NCBI GenBank assembly: GCA_963721005.1
Contig: CAVRHR010000003.1
Coordinates: 310,001 to 374,000 of the forward strand
Reading direction: 5' to 3'
DNA length: 64,000 nucleotides
Source: VAZQ01 sp963721005
GTDB lineage: Bacteria > Pseudomonadota > Alphaproteobacteria > Rhizobiales > Xanthobacteraceae
Below, piece after piece: positions 1 through 7,875 of this stretch (position 1 is its first letter; every line of letters starts with the position of its first letter). The position numbers and the translations under genes were made by a program. The notes under the pieces were generated by a model. It was not told the DNA's origin, ran no database searches, and saw nothing but the letters and a program-made list of their open reading frames with translations.

Positions 1-163
1 GCCGGAATCATTTCAATAACATAGTTATATAACAGATATCTATGCTTTATTATTTATCTTGGCGTAGGCCGGGCGCCCCCACCACGCTAACCGGCGTGAC
101 GGCAGCCGCTGCCTCTTTGCAGGCCGATGGGCTAATCAAATACAGGCGCGGCCAATCCAGATC
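1..163. other. AT-rich leader, no gene
   Basis: The first 60 bases are clearly AT-rich compared with the rest of the window. They could hold a promoter for the reading frames that follow or be the edge of a transferred segment. No inverted repeat or known element was recognised. Confidence 0.3.
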
Positions 164-547
164 GTGGATATAGAAGGATTAAAGCAGTCACCTGCGAGTG
201 TTACCAATCGCACAGAGATTATCAACGCATCGCGCAACCGCATCAATAAGGTCGCTGCAGCAATCTACCGGACCGGTTTTTACGCAAGCGAGCCAACGGT
301 GCGCATCCGTCTCGTTGCGATGGGGCGCGACCGCAGTGATGACCTCTCGGCGCGCTATCCCCATGTGACCCAGTTGATATGGGTGGACCTGCTCGCCTTC
401 ATCTGGGATCGGTTCCGAACCTACCGAAATCAGAAAACGCAGGTCGACCAGTGGGACGCACAGGGGAAAAGGATCAAAGGGCGCGCAGATGCCCCAGGTG
501 ACCTCCAAGAAGTTTGCTCAGGAAGCACTGCACCTTATGGGAGTTGA
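164..547 (+). CDS. unrecognised protein, possibly a gene remnant
   Basis: A 127-codon frame whose central and C-terminal part is rich in Arg, Lys and Gln and has an amphipathic look (motifs LIWVDLLAF, RFRTYRNQ). No family was recognised. The region is full of gene fragments, and the frame overlaps the start of the next frame by 34 bases, so it may be the 3' part of an older gene. There is no clear ribosome binding site before the first ATG. Treat it as a hypothetical protein of uncertain reality. Confidence 0.28.
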   Translation: MDIEGLKQSPASVTNRTEIINASRNRINKVAAAIYRTGFYASEPTVRIRLVAMGRDRSDDLSARYPHVTQLIWVDLLAFIWDRFRTYRNQKTQVDQWDAQGKRIKGRADAPGDLQEVCSGSTAPYGS

Positions 548-846
548 CGCGCAGCATAACTGATACCGTCAACAGCGTTGTCGCATATTGTCGCGAGAGC
601 AGCCGTGTTTGTGGTTTGCCACCGCCGTGGGACGAACTTTGGGAGTTGCTGTCCAAGAAGGTTGGTACTGGCTCGCTACCATCACCGCCAATAATTCTTG
701 CCGCTTGGCATGACACCCCAGCGATGCTCAAAATGCTTCGGTTGGCAGAGCATATTGAATGGGCCGCGCAGCGTGGCGCGCTCGATATGGTCGACCGTTT
801 TCTTCGGGGGTTGCGAGAGCAGGACTGGTTTCATATTGGCGAATGA
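514..846 (+). CDS. conserved hypothetical small protein
   Basis: The C-terminal 75 residues look like a real folded helical protein (WDELWELLSKKVG, MLRLAEHIEWAAQ, FLRGLREQDWFHIGE). I recall similar short acidic/aromatic proteins from rhizobial genomes, but no function is known to me. The first roughly 25 residues are less protein-like, so the true start may be downstream or the 5' end may be broken. It overlaps the preceding frame. It is the most credible gene in the first 2 kb. Confidence 0.42.
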   Translation: MLRKHCTLWELTRSITDTVNSVVAYCRESSRVCGLPPPWDELWELLSKKVGTGSLPSPPIILAAWHDTPAMLKMLRLAEHIEWAAQRGALDMVDRFLRGLREQDWFHIGE

Positions 847-1240
847 CCGCTGCCGGCGTTCGCAGGCGCGCGGCGCGAACGAGCTTCTCATGAGCATACC
901 GGCACTCATCTCCCTCATCTCGACGTCGAACGGGTCTCTGATGACGATGTTTTCCCTTCGGTTGCGGCGCCCCCCGAGAACATCCGAACCAACTCCGCCC
1001 CTGCGTACTGCGTTGCCGCCGGTGGAGACCACGACGTCGCCCGTCAAGTTGATGCAGCCCCAGCCGGACGGCATTTCCCACATCGCCGAATTGGGGCATG
1101 CCGGCCATGATGAACTGGTACGGTTCCATAGATCACACCGGAGACGACGTACCTCCTGACGAGCCACAGCAACGACACCTCGGAGGCCCTGGCGAAGGAT
1201 GCCCCCGACCCGGCATATGGCGTCCCGGCTGCTCGAAGCT
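847..1240. other. no gene recognised
   Basis: Long frames occur on the minus strand, but their composition is Arg/Ser/Gly-rich shadow-like and no domain was recognised. The stretch probably consists of gene debris, as the flanking remnants suggest. Confidence 0.3.
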
Positions 1241-1312
1241 TCAAGCGGCCTGCTGGTAAGCCTCGATGATCTCGCCGCCGGTGGCGAACCAGACGCGGTG
1301 GGGCCGGGTGCC
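1241..1312 (-). pseudogene. 3' remnant of a polysaccharide deacetylase
   Basis: The last 23 codons before a TGA read RPHRVWFATGGEIIEAYQQ, which matches the usual C-terminal strand of NodB/PuuE-type polysaccharide deacetylases (a VWFATG.EI motif). Nothing of the catalytic domain is present upstream, so this is a fragment left by recombination. It lies head-on against a ThDP-enzyme fragment on the other strand. The assignment rests on a short motif only. Confidence 0.4.
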
Positions 1313-1320
1313 GCGGCGCC

Positions 1321-1566
1321 GCGGACGAGCTGCGCACGCTCTCGGACCGGCTGAAAGCGCCGCTGATCCATTCGGTCAAAGGCAAGGACATCATGCCGTA
1401 CGACGATCCTAGGTGGATGGGCGGCATCGGTATGATCGGTACCAAAGCCGTCTACAACGCCGTGATGCATTGCGACCTGCTGCTAATGCTCGGCACCGAC
1501 TATCCGTATTCAGAATTCCTGCCGCGTAAAGGAACTGTCATCCAGGTCGACGAGAGAGCGCGCGTG
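1321..1566 (+). pseudogene. internal fragment of a ThDP enzyme (PoxB-like)
   Basis: The translation contains APLIHSVKGKD, a GMIGTKAVYNAV block and LLMLGTDYPYSEFLP followed by VIQVDE. These are the successive motifs of the central domain of pyruvate oxidase/dehydrogenase (PoxB) and acetolactate-synthase-like thiamine diphosphate enzymes. Only about 80 residues of a normally 550-600-residue protein remain; the N-terminal PYR and C-terminal PP domains are missing. After the conserved part the frame runs into unrelated residues. A non-functional remnant. Confidence 0.6.
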
Positions 1567-1674
1567 GGATCGCGATCCGCACCGGTGTTGATCACGCCCG
1601 AAGCAGAGCATCATTCGGATAATAGGCCGGCCGAGCGCAGAATATTGCCTGGCCCATGTAGCGCCCTAATCTGA

Positions 1675-2032
1675 ACTGCTGCAACGAATCGAACGTGGCG
1701 CATTTTGGCTATGCCTACGGACCGGAGTTCTCCTTCCAATACGACTTTCCGCTGGTCGCTTCTGCGGGCTTCGACCGTAGCTTTGACGAACCGATGTGGG
1801 CAAGAGTGGCGGTTGATCGGCCCGGGCACCACCAACTGAGGCGGTCCCGACGCTGACGACCTCACCGAGAGCGCCGCGCGGCGGGTGGATTTCGATCGAC
1901 GAGGTTGCGGCTGGTGACTCGCAAGACCGAGGCGGCAACGACACGCCGCGAACGTTGCGACCGCCGCGATCGGAGCGATCGGCGCCTGTGCCCGCGCTAT
2001 CGGATGACGATCGAGACGCACTCGCACTCCCA
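1675..2032. other. no gene recognised
   Basis: A short plus-strand stretch (around 1690-1790) has a protein-like reading in one frame with many aromatic residues, but it is interrupted and matches nothing I recognise. Probably more debris. Confidence 0.25.
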
Positions 2033-3109
2033 TCAGGCGGACGGCTCGACGGAGGCCGGCGCATAGAACTGGCTCGCGAAATACCCCCGGAATGCGAAAC
2101 GCATCAGCACCCCGATCGCAGACGCGAGCGGTACGGCGATCAGCAGGCCGACAAATCCGAACAGATAGCCGAAGGCAAACAGCGCAAACATCACCCACAC
2201 AGGGTTCAGATGCACACGGCGGCCCACCAGGAACGGCGCCAGCACGTAATCCGACAGCGACTGTCCGATGATGAAGACGAGCGGCACGAGCGAGATCAAC
2301 GTCCAGTTCGGCCAGAACTGTGCGACAGCGACGGCGGTTGAAATCACCAGACCCGACAACGAGCCGAAATATGGGATAAAGCCAACCAGGCCGGCCGCAA
2401 TCCCGATCAGAACGCCGTGCTCCAGGCCGATCAGCCATAGTGTCAGCGCATAGAAGACGGCGAGGATCAGGCACAGTGTGCTCTGTCCGCGCACGAAGCC
2501 ACCGATCGTGTCATCGACCTCACGCGCTAAAGATCGCACGGTCTGCCGCTGGCCGGGCGGAATCCAGTTGTCGATCGTCGCTATCATCTTGTTCCAGTCG
2601 TAGAGCAGATAGAGCGCCACGATCGGAGTCACGATTCCAAGCGAAACAATCGAAATCAGTGCCCGCCCCCCAGACCACGCCGACCGCAGGATGGTGTCGG
2701 ACCAGCTGCTCGCAAGACCCGTCAAGTCGGCGATGGAGCGCTCGGTCTCGGCCAACCCCTCGCCGACGATCTTACTGAGCCACGGCCGGCTTGGATCGGC
2801 TGCCAGCATATGAAGCCGCCCGGCATAGAGCGGGAGGTCGTCGATGAATTGCGAAATCTCGCGGACGACGATAGGGACCGTCAGAGCCATCGAGGCGGCT
2901 AGGAAAACAACCACGAAGGCGACAATGGCGAGGGTGGCAGCCAGGCGGTTCATCCCCAATCTTTCGATTCGGTCCGCGAGCGGATCGAACAGATAAGCGA
3001 GGACCATCCCAGCGACGAAGGGCAGCAACACTTCGCGCAGAGATACGACGACAACCGCGAGGGCTGCGAACGTCGCGATCCAGAATGCGATCGGCCGTGC
3101 GATGCTCAC
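2033..3109 (-). CDS. AI-2E family (PerM/UPF0118) transporter
   Basis: About 358 residues, the normal length for this family of integral membrane proteins, whose members are proposed to export autoinducer-2 or to act as antiporters. N-terminal membrane spans (ALAVVVVSLREVLLPFVAG) are followed by a cytoplasmic loop and a C-terminal block of spans with the family motifs GFIPYFGSLSGL and AVPLASAIGVL. A GTG start at 3109 gives VSIARPIAFW directly before the first span. An upstream ATG at 3187 would add 26 Arg/Gly/Ser-rich residues that look untranslated. It stands alone, convergent with the debris to its left. The substrate cannot be told from sequence. Confidence 0.85.
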   Translation of the reverse strand: MSIARPIAFWIATFAALAVVVVSLREVLLPFVAGMVLAYLFDPLADRIERLGMNRLAATLAIVAFVVVFLAASMALTVPIVVREISQFIDDLPLYAGRLHMLAADPSRPWLSKIVGEGLAETERSIADLTGLASSWSDTILRSAWSGGRALISIVSLGIVTPIVALYLLYDWNKMIATIDNWIPPGQRQTVRSLAREVDDTIGGFVRGQSTLCLILAVFYALTLWLIGLEHGVLIGIAAGLVGFIPYFGSLSGLVISTAVAVAQFWPNWTLISLVPLVFIIGQSLSDYVLAPFLVGRRVHLNPVWVMFALFAFGYLFGFVGLLIAVPLASAIGVLMRFAFRGYFASQFYAPASVEPSA

Positions 3110-3251
3110 AGGCGAACACCCACCGCGGTGATCGCGCCGGCGACTGGAGCCGAGGACGAAACTAGCGCCGGCATGCTGCACCATCAATCATCGGGGTCCC
3201 GCCCCGATCATTGCGGAGCCTGGCCGTGAGGAGGGGAAATGCAGACAGTCG

Positions 3252-3605
3252 CTAGAGCTTCTTCTCGACCTTCTTCGCTTCATCCCCGACCTTGTCCCAC
3301 TCATTCTTCAGCCTCTGCCAGAACGACGCCTTCGGATCCTTGGCGCAGTCGTCAATCAGACGCGGGATCACCTTCTCGGTCCCCTCGATATCAACCACAC
3401 TCGCTGCCAGTTTTCCGCTTTTCGCGAACGCCGTAGCCGAGTACACGACCTTCGGCTTAAACTGATCGTCGATCGAAAGGAAATCAGCACATTTCCATTG
3501 TGCTACGGGTTTTTTGACCTCGGCGGAAGCCGCAGCCGTCGCCGCGACGATCAGGATGAATGGCATCAACATGCATCTGCCTTTGGATCGTTCGACGGCG
3601 GTCAT
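3252..3605 (-). CDS. HdeA-like periplasmic acid-stress chaperone
   Basis: A 117-residue exported protein. The N-terminal hydrophobic stretch MLMPFILIVAATAAASA is a signal peptide. The mature part has the HdeA pattern: PVAQWKCADFL, a YSATAFAKSGK segment, EKVIPRLIDDC, and a lysine-rich tail. The two cysteines would form the disulfide typical of HdeA/HdeB, periplasmic proteins that keep partners soluble at low pH. The ATG at 3605 is preceded by GGAG seven bases upstream, which decides the start over an upstream in-frame ATG at 3680. No partner hdeB is next to it. Confidence 0.75.
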   Translation of the reverse strand: MTAVERSKGRCMLMPFILIVAATAAASAEVKKPVAQWKCADFLSIDDQFKPKVVYSATAFAKSGKLAASVVDIEGTEKVIPRLIDDCAKDPKASFWQRLKNEWDKVGDEAKKVEKKL

Positions 3606-3891
3606 CGTGCTCTCCGTGGTTGGATAAGGCCCGTTGCCGTCCTTCGTCGTGCCTTCGCGCAGGGCTGACGCGCGACTCACGCTTCACGGGACCCGGGAAC
3701 GCTGGCCACAATCCAAGCCGGACGCCATTGCCCTTTGGGAGATAGAGACAACCTCCGGCGCGAGGATGGCATAGTCGAGTTCTGCATAGCCGAGCTCGGA
3801 AAAGGAGAATTGATTTAGATCAAATTCGCCGGCAGCTCGTCGAGCGAAGGTTCATGGCGGACCCGAGCCGCGAGCTGCAAGGGAAGTCATC
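3606..3891. other. divergent intergenic region with a FixK box
   Basis: This region separates the leftward HdeA-like gene from a rightward group of three small genes. Its right half carries a perfect FixK/Fnr box about 70-80 bases before the next start codon. No small gene was recognised. Confidence 0.5.
3810..3823. promoter_or_regulatory. FixK/FnrN (anaerobox) site
   Basis: The sequence reads TTGATTTAGATCAA, a perfect match to the TTGAT-N4-ATCAA consensus of Crp/Fnr regulators of the FixK/FnrN group. It sits 69 bases before the ATG at 3892, a spacing that fits class II activation with a promoter just downstream. It likely drives the small genes at 3892, 4605 and 4996 under low oxygen. Binding is inferred from the motif. 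Confidence 0.75.
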
Positions 3892-4428
3892 ATGGGTATG
3901 ATCAGGAACCGAAGCATCGGCCAACGCCTCGGCTCTGCAATCGTGCCTTGCGTGCTTCTCTGCTGCACCGCGGCGCAAGGTTACGCCACCGAAAATCTGG
4001 ATTGCCCGGAAATTGGTCCGGACCGAATACCGAACCTTATCGGCGATGCGACAGGAGGCGGTCTGTTCACTTCTGAAAATGTTATTGACCTCGCCAACGA
4101 GATCAATGATGCGATCGGCAGGTTGGAAATTGGCAATCCCGATATCTCGCAGGCCAACGTTCAGGATGTCCTGATTGCTGCCTACTGTCGCGTAGTGGCC
4201 CGTGACGCACGGCTTAACACATCCGAAAAATGGGGCCGCATGCGCCAGTTCACGGGTGTCCTGGAGCGGGAAATTGCGGCCGACAGGACACCGGCCGGAA
4301 GGCTGATAATCGCTCACGTGCCGCTTCCTCCCGGTGTCTACCGGGAACTCGAGGCCCAGGCTGCGGTCTCCCAGCGGACCGCGGCCCAATTGATGGCCGC
4401 TATCCTGGCGCGCGCAGCGGGCAGATGA
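3892..4428 (+). CDS. exported hypothetical protein, FixK-box gene
   Basis: 178 residues with a signal peptide (SAIVPCVLLCCTAAQGYA) and a mature helical protein with two cysteines (LDCPEIG and AAYCRVV) that could pair in the periplasm. The C-terminal third (LPPGVYRELEAQAAVSQRTAAQLMAAIL) is amphipathic. No known domain was recognised. AAGGGAAGTC lies just before the ATG and acts as a ribosome binding site. It is the first gene after the FixK box at 3810 and is followed in the same direction by a GSP17M-like gene, suggesting an oxygen-regulated transcript. Confidence 0.7.
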   Translation: MGMIRNRSIGQRLGSAIVPCVLLCCTAAQGYATENLDCPEIGPDRIPNLIGDATGGGLFTSENVIDLANEINDAIGRLEIGNPDISQANVQDVLIAAYCRVVARDARLNTSEKWGRMRQFTGVLEREIAADRTPAGRLIIAHVPLPPGVYRELEAQAAVSQRTAAQLMAAILARAAGR

Positions 4429-4604
4429 ACTCTTGATCATCTCCATCCAGAAGAAGACAGTGACAGGAAAGGCGATTGACGGCGCGTATCGTCCGCATCC
4501 TCGGGCAAAAAGCTCCAAGCGGGGAGCGGAAGCCGGAACAGGAGGTTGTGAGGCGCAGATCCGCGCAAATGGTGAAAACACTCCACCGACACGCGGAGGA
4601 ATCC

Positions 4605-4964
4605 ATGAGCCCAGACAAAACTGTAATTGGCCTGTTCAGAACCAGCGGTAGCGCGGATGACGCGCGCAATCGTCTGAAGACCGAGGGGTTTTCCGAAGGC
4701 CGGATTATGCTGAAGGAGGAGACTGCGCTGGCGCGGACCGCGATACGTGAGGAACTTGAAACTGAATGCCTAAATCCGTTCTTCGCGATTTTAGGGAATT
4801 TGCTGCAGCCCTACGTCAGTTACATCCGCAATGGAGAGATGGTCCTCTTGGTGCGCGGACTCGCTCACGATGACGCAGAGGATGTCGCGAGGGTTCTCCG
4901 GTTTTTCGATCCCCTGCGGGTCGATCTGATATCGGAGTGCGATCCCGTTGCCGGCACGAGTTAG
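4605..4964 (+). CDS. small stress-type protein (GSP17M/YflT-like)
   Basis: 119 residues starting at an ATG preceded by GGAGGA. The N-terminus (TVIGLFRTSGSADDARNRLK) has the ferredoxin-like pattern of the general-stress-protein 17M / YflT domain, in which a beta strand is followed by 'A..A...L...GF...RI'. The remainder is helical with an acidic, non-exported character, so it is cytoplasmic or membrane-peripheral. An upstream in-frame ATG at 4476 would add 43 basic residues and lacks a binding site. It is the second gene behind the FixK box at 3810. Function unknown; the family link is moderate. Confidence 0.6.
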   Translation: MSPDKTVIGLFRTSGSADDARNRLKTEGFSEGRIMLKEETALARTAIREELETECLNPFFAILGNLLQPYVSYIRNGEMVLLVRGLAHDDAEDVARVLRFFDPLRVDLISECDPVAGTS

Positions 4965-4995
4965 GTTGAACGCCGGCCTCTCCCGGAGACGATCC

Positions 4996-5351
4996 ATGGT
5001 GAACACCCGATTGATCATGCTGAGCGCGCTGACACTCGTGGCGTCGATGTCAGGTGCGCATGCTGGCCCATGCTCGCCTGCAATCGACAACATGCAGGCG
5101 CACATCGATGCCCGGCTTGATGCCGATGCCGCCGCCGGGCCGGGCGGCAAGGAAAGCACCGACGCCCTTGCGCATCGTCAACCGACGCCCGGCTCAATTG
5201 CCGGTGCGGAAGAAGACTCCACGACGTATCAACCGAGAAGGCGGCAGAGGTCAAACAGGCGATGGAGCGTGCACTCGCGGCGGACAACGCCGGCGACACG
5301 AAGGCCTGCGAACAGGCGCTTGCGGAAGCGCAACGCCTGATCGGTCCCTAG
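4996..5351 (+). pseudogene. small exported protein, frameshifted
   Basis: Starts at ATG with CCGGAGACG upstream. A signal peptide (LIMLSALTLVASMSGAHA) is followed by GPCSPAIDNMQAHIDARLD and a RQPTPGSIAGAEE segment. Around 5205-5222 the frame changes: the expected C-terminal part (TEKAAEVKQAMERAL, GDTKACEQALAEAQRLIGP, then TAG) is in another frame. Restored, it would be a roughly 118-residue periplasmic protein of a kind I recall from Bradyrhizobium-like genomes, with unknown role. A second broken copy lies at 17646. Either a true one-base lesion or a sequencing error. Confidence 0.6.
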
Positions 5352-5433
5352 GCCAACGACCTCATGGCATCGTGAAACTCTCTTGGTCGCGAAAGGTGAC
5401 GCGGTGGCATCCTCCAGGCGGGCTTCGGGTAAG

Positions 5434-5802
5434 ATGAGCGCGCGGCGGAAATCGACCCCCGGCGCGCCGGATGCGGAAAGCGCGAGCCCTGGGAGGCAAT
5501 TGGTCACGAGCAGTTTAAGAACTGTGTATCTCGTTCTGTTGTTATTGTTTGCCGCCACGCTCATGCCGGTATCCGCGCAGGCGTACTACGGTTATGGCCA
5601 TAACGTACCAACTTATGGATATACGTACGGCCCCGTATTCAACTATGGCTATTTCTCCGGTTTGATTTTTGTTGACGGGTTTAATCACAAATTCTACCCA
5701 TATCGCGACTTCGGCTGTCCAACCCTGTGCCTTGGTGGTTATTGGCGAGACAAGACAAGGCCCATTGCAATCATCAAGGGAAATCGCATCTTGATCCGGT
5801 AG
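5434..5802 (+). CDS. small exported Tyr/Gly-rich protein
   Basis: About 122 residues. A basic, Ser/Pro-rich leader is followed by a strong hydrophobic segment (TVYLVLLLLFAATLMPVSA) ending in an AQA signal-peptidase-like site, then a mature part dominated by Tyr and Gly (YYGYGHNVPTYGYTYGPVF) and the tail IIKGNRILIR. No domain is known to me. The start is uncertain: a TTG at 5383 or a later start just before the hydrophobic segment are both possible. A second, degenerate copy of the GNRILIR tail follows the stop codon. Confidence 0.5.
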   Translation: MSARRKSTPGAPDAESASPGRQLVTSSLRTVYLVLLLLFAATLMPVSAQAYYGYGHNVPTYGYTYGPVFNYGYFSGLIFVDGFNHKFYPYRDFGCPTLCLGGYWRDKTRPIAIIKGNRILIR

Positions 5803-5832
5803 CCGTCAGCTCATCGAGGGCGGGTAGCTATT

Positions 5833-5871
5833 GTTACAGTCATCCGAGGGAATCGAATTCTGATTCGTTAA
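5833..5871 (+). pseudogene. duplicated 3' tail of the preceding gene
   Basis: Thirteen codons read VTVIRGNRILIR and a stop, nearly the same as the end of the preceding protein (IAIIKGNRILIR and a stop). The nucleotide match is imperfect, so this looks like an old partial tandem duplication of the gene's 3' end. Confidence 0.4.
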
Positions 5872-5936
5872 CAGGAAATGTGACATAATCAATTCGGTCG
5901 GCGGAAATGCCATGCTTGGCCAGCAACTGCACATGG

Positions 5937-6206
5937 TCACTGCCGCGGAACATTTCGGGTGTTCTTTGATACAGGTCGAATAGTGATCCGACCGTGTCCT
6001 TGTCCGGGATATATGTAAGCGAGGTGTGGAGAGCAGTTTCCTTGGCGATCACAGATCGGATATCCGAGCAAGCCCGGGTGAATATAACTGAAATCGTATG
6101 GTCCGTAGTTGTGCCAATAATCGCAGTGTGGGGCGCAGTCCTCTGCCCAAACAGCGGCCGATGCAAACAGGAATAAGCTAACTGCTATGGCGAGAGCTTT
6201 CAGCAT
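5937..6206 (-). CDS. small exported His/Cys-containing protein
   Basis: 89 residues with a clean signal peptide (ALAIAVSLFLFASAAVWA) and a mature part with two cysteine pairs (EDCAPHCDYW and YPICDRQGNC) and many Tyr/His/Pro residues. The cysteines could form disulfides or bind metal. No family was recognised. From about residue 65 on, an overlapping frame continues more protein-like (SLFDLYQRTPEMF, LLAKHGISADRIDY), so the native gene may have been longer and be frameshifted near 6010. Confidence 0.5.
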   Translation of the reverse strand: MLKALAIAVSLFLFASAAVWAEDCAPHCDYWHNYGPYDFSYIHPGLLGYPICDRQGNCSPHLAYIYPGQGHGRITIRPVSKNTRNVPRQ

Positions 6207-6680
6207 TTAATACCTCGCTTTCTTGAGCCGCCTAATGGCCACGAAAAAAATGGTCTTCCAACCTATACTGAGCCAGATGGGTACGCTGGCCGCCGGTTCG
6301 TGCGAGCCTGCGCTATTCGCCAAATCACCAACCAAATGGCCTTCCTGACCAACCGTATGGATTGATGATGCCGCCATGTGGGCCCATAAATATCGGCCGA
6401 AGTGTAATCGATGACGCCTCTGGGGGGAATAGCCAGATGAAAAGGCGTAATCCCATGAATTTCTGCTTGGCGCCGAATGTCGGAAAACCGGCGCGTTCGG
6501 TTTGATGAGCGGGCGGAGGGCGCTATCGGGACGCCGGTCATCAAGGGCGGGACGGCGTCTTCCGGGGAAATCATAAAACAAGCTGAAAATAAGACAAAGC
6601 GCGCCATGGCCACGGACGAAGCCGCGGATCCTGTCATCGTTTGCAAGCGAGCGCCCAGACCGTGTCGCGTTGTCCCGCCG

Positions 6681-7141
6681 GCCACGGTTACCGCGACCGC
6701 TGCGAGTGCAGTGACCGGCAGCGCCAGCTTCGCATGCGCAACAGCGAGCGTGATGACTCCGGTAATCGTGCCTGGGCTCGCCGCGAACAAGATCACCGGC
6801 GTCAGCGACCGTTTCTCGGCAGCGCCATCCTTCGAGGGGTCTCTGGCCTGCGGAGAAATGCCGCGCAACATGGAGAACCCGATCCAGGTCAGCACACCTC
6901 CGCCGGCAGTCGAAAAGGCGTCGAGCGAGACGCCGAAGATTTGCAGCAATCTCGCTCCCGCAAGTGCTGCTACGAGCAGAATGACTAGCACGGCCAGCGC
7001 CGCCTTGGTGGCATCAATTATTCGGACGGCGCGCGTCTGACCGGCCTCGATCTGCGCGAACATGACCCCGCAGATCAAAGGATTCACCAGCGAAAGAACC
7101 ATCACAATCGCTTGAAGGTGCTGTTCCATCCGTGTGAGCAT
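6681..7141 (-). pseudogene. truncated MarC-family membrane protein
   Basis: The first roughly 150 codons equal the N-terminal part of the intact gene at 9732-10352 (QAIVMVLSLVNPLICGVMF, VLTWIGFSMLRG). At 6681 homology stops and the frame continues into unrelated, non-membrane sequence down to 6263. The last membrane spans are replaced by Arg/Ser-rich residues. The product would not be a normal MarC protein. The truncation coincides with the left edge of the duplicated segment. Confidence 0.75.
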
Positions 7142-7229
7142 TCAATAGCGTAGTACCACAGGCCTTGCCGATCCAAGTGTAAGATCCCTCATACAAAATT
7201 GCCACAAGCGACCGGCTCTTGGCCTGCCC

Positions 7230-7460
7230 TCACTCCTTCTCCGGGTGCTCGACTTCGTTGAAAAGGCTTCCCTGTGCCGCACCTGAGCCTGCGCGGCCGC
7301 CGCCGGCACCGCGGAGCACCCATGCTGCACCCACTGCGAGAACTGCACCCACGAGTGGGCCTGCGACATACACCCAGTAGCTCGTGAAGTCGGTTGCCAC
7401 TAAATTCGGGCCGAACGTGCGCGCGGGGTTCATCGACGCTCCCGAGATAGGGCTCCCCCA
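7230..7460 (-). pseudogene. 3' fragment of an aquaporin gene
   Basis: The last 77 codons of an aquaporin, including the second NPA box (SMNPARTFGP) and the same C-terminus as the full gene at 10441 (one change, N for T, near the end). There is no start or N-terminal half: the homology ends abruptly at 7460, the right edge of the duplicated segment. Non-functional. Confidence 0.8.
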
Positions 7461-7613
7461 AAACTTCGGGGGCGTGAGGACGTTGCAGCTTGAGCGGGAG
7501 TTAACCTGCAGACCATCCTCAGAATTTGTGGCGATCCGCGCCGGCGCCGCATCCTACGGTTTTGTCCAGCAGAACGGCATATGCCGAGGATGATTGCGCC
7601 GTCGCCGATGACC

Positions 7614-7728
7614 GCTTTGGGTCAGACTCGGAAATCCTCAAAACGAGCAAATGTTTTCCGCTCTGCCCCAATAACCACCGGACTCTTCTGCTGTCGACTG
7701 GCACTTCCGGATAGGGTAGAGTTGAGAT
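7614..7728. repeat. dispersed intergenic repeat, copy A
   Basis: Shares a pattern with 13976-14085: a GGGTCA half, a block ending ATGTTTTCCGCTCT, CCCCA.TAACC, GGACTCT, and GGCACTTCCGG. By eye roughly three quarters of positions agree. It has no coding look. It lies directly next to the 3' end of the group II intron, so it may be the exon into which the intron inserted. Confidence 0.55.
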
Positions 7729-7829
7729 GTGGCGCGGTGGCTGTAGGCTGAACATATCTGTTGCCGCCTCTTTCGTCTGGCGGTGCCTTAGTGGCTCACC
7801 CATGACTCCGTTTCCACATCCCGCTCATC

Positions 7830-7862
7830 GAACCGGACATGCAGATCTCCCGCATCCGGCTC
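7830..7862 (-). ncRNA. group II intron domain V
   Basis: A 33-base hairpin with an 8-bp lower stem (GAGCCGGA with TCCGGTTC), a two-base bulge (TG) and an upper stem TGCGG/CTGCA around a purine loop. The AGC catalytic triad is present in the lower stem. This is the typical layout of the catalytic domain V, 14 bases downstream of the reverse transcriptase stop. Confidence 0.75.
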
Positions 7863-7875
7863 TCGGACAAGACAA

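Larger units (their letters stand above)
6681..7460. repeat. 780-bp duplicated segment, copy 1
   Basis: Matches 9892-10671 in the same orientation at a constant offset of 3211 bases, with roughly 20 substitutions and no gaps that I could see by eye (about 97% identity). It contains the end of an aquaporin gene, the spacer, and the start of a MarC-family gene. Both genes are intact only in the other copy. Sequence outside the two edges is unrelated between the copies. Confidence 0.85.

Noticed and set aside
2033..3187. ATG at 3187 as start of the AI-2E transporter
   Set aside because: The added 26 residues are Arg/Gly/Ser-rich with no conservation-like pattern; GTG at 3109 fits the first membrane span.
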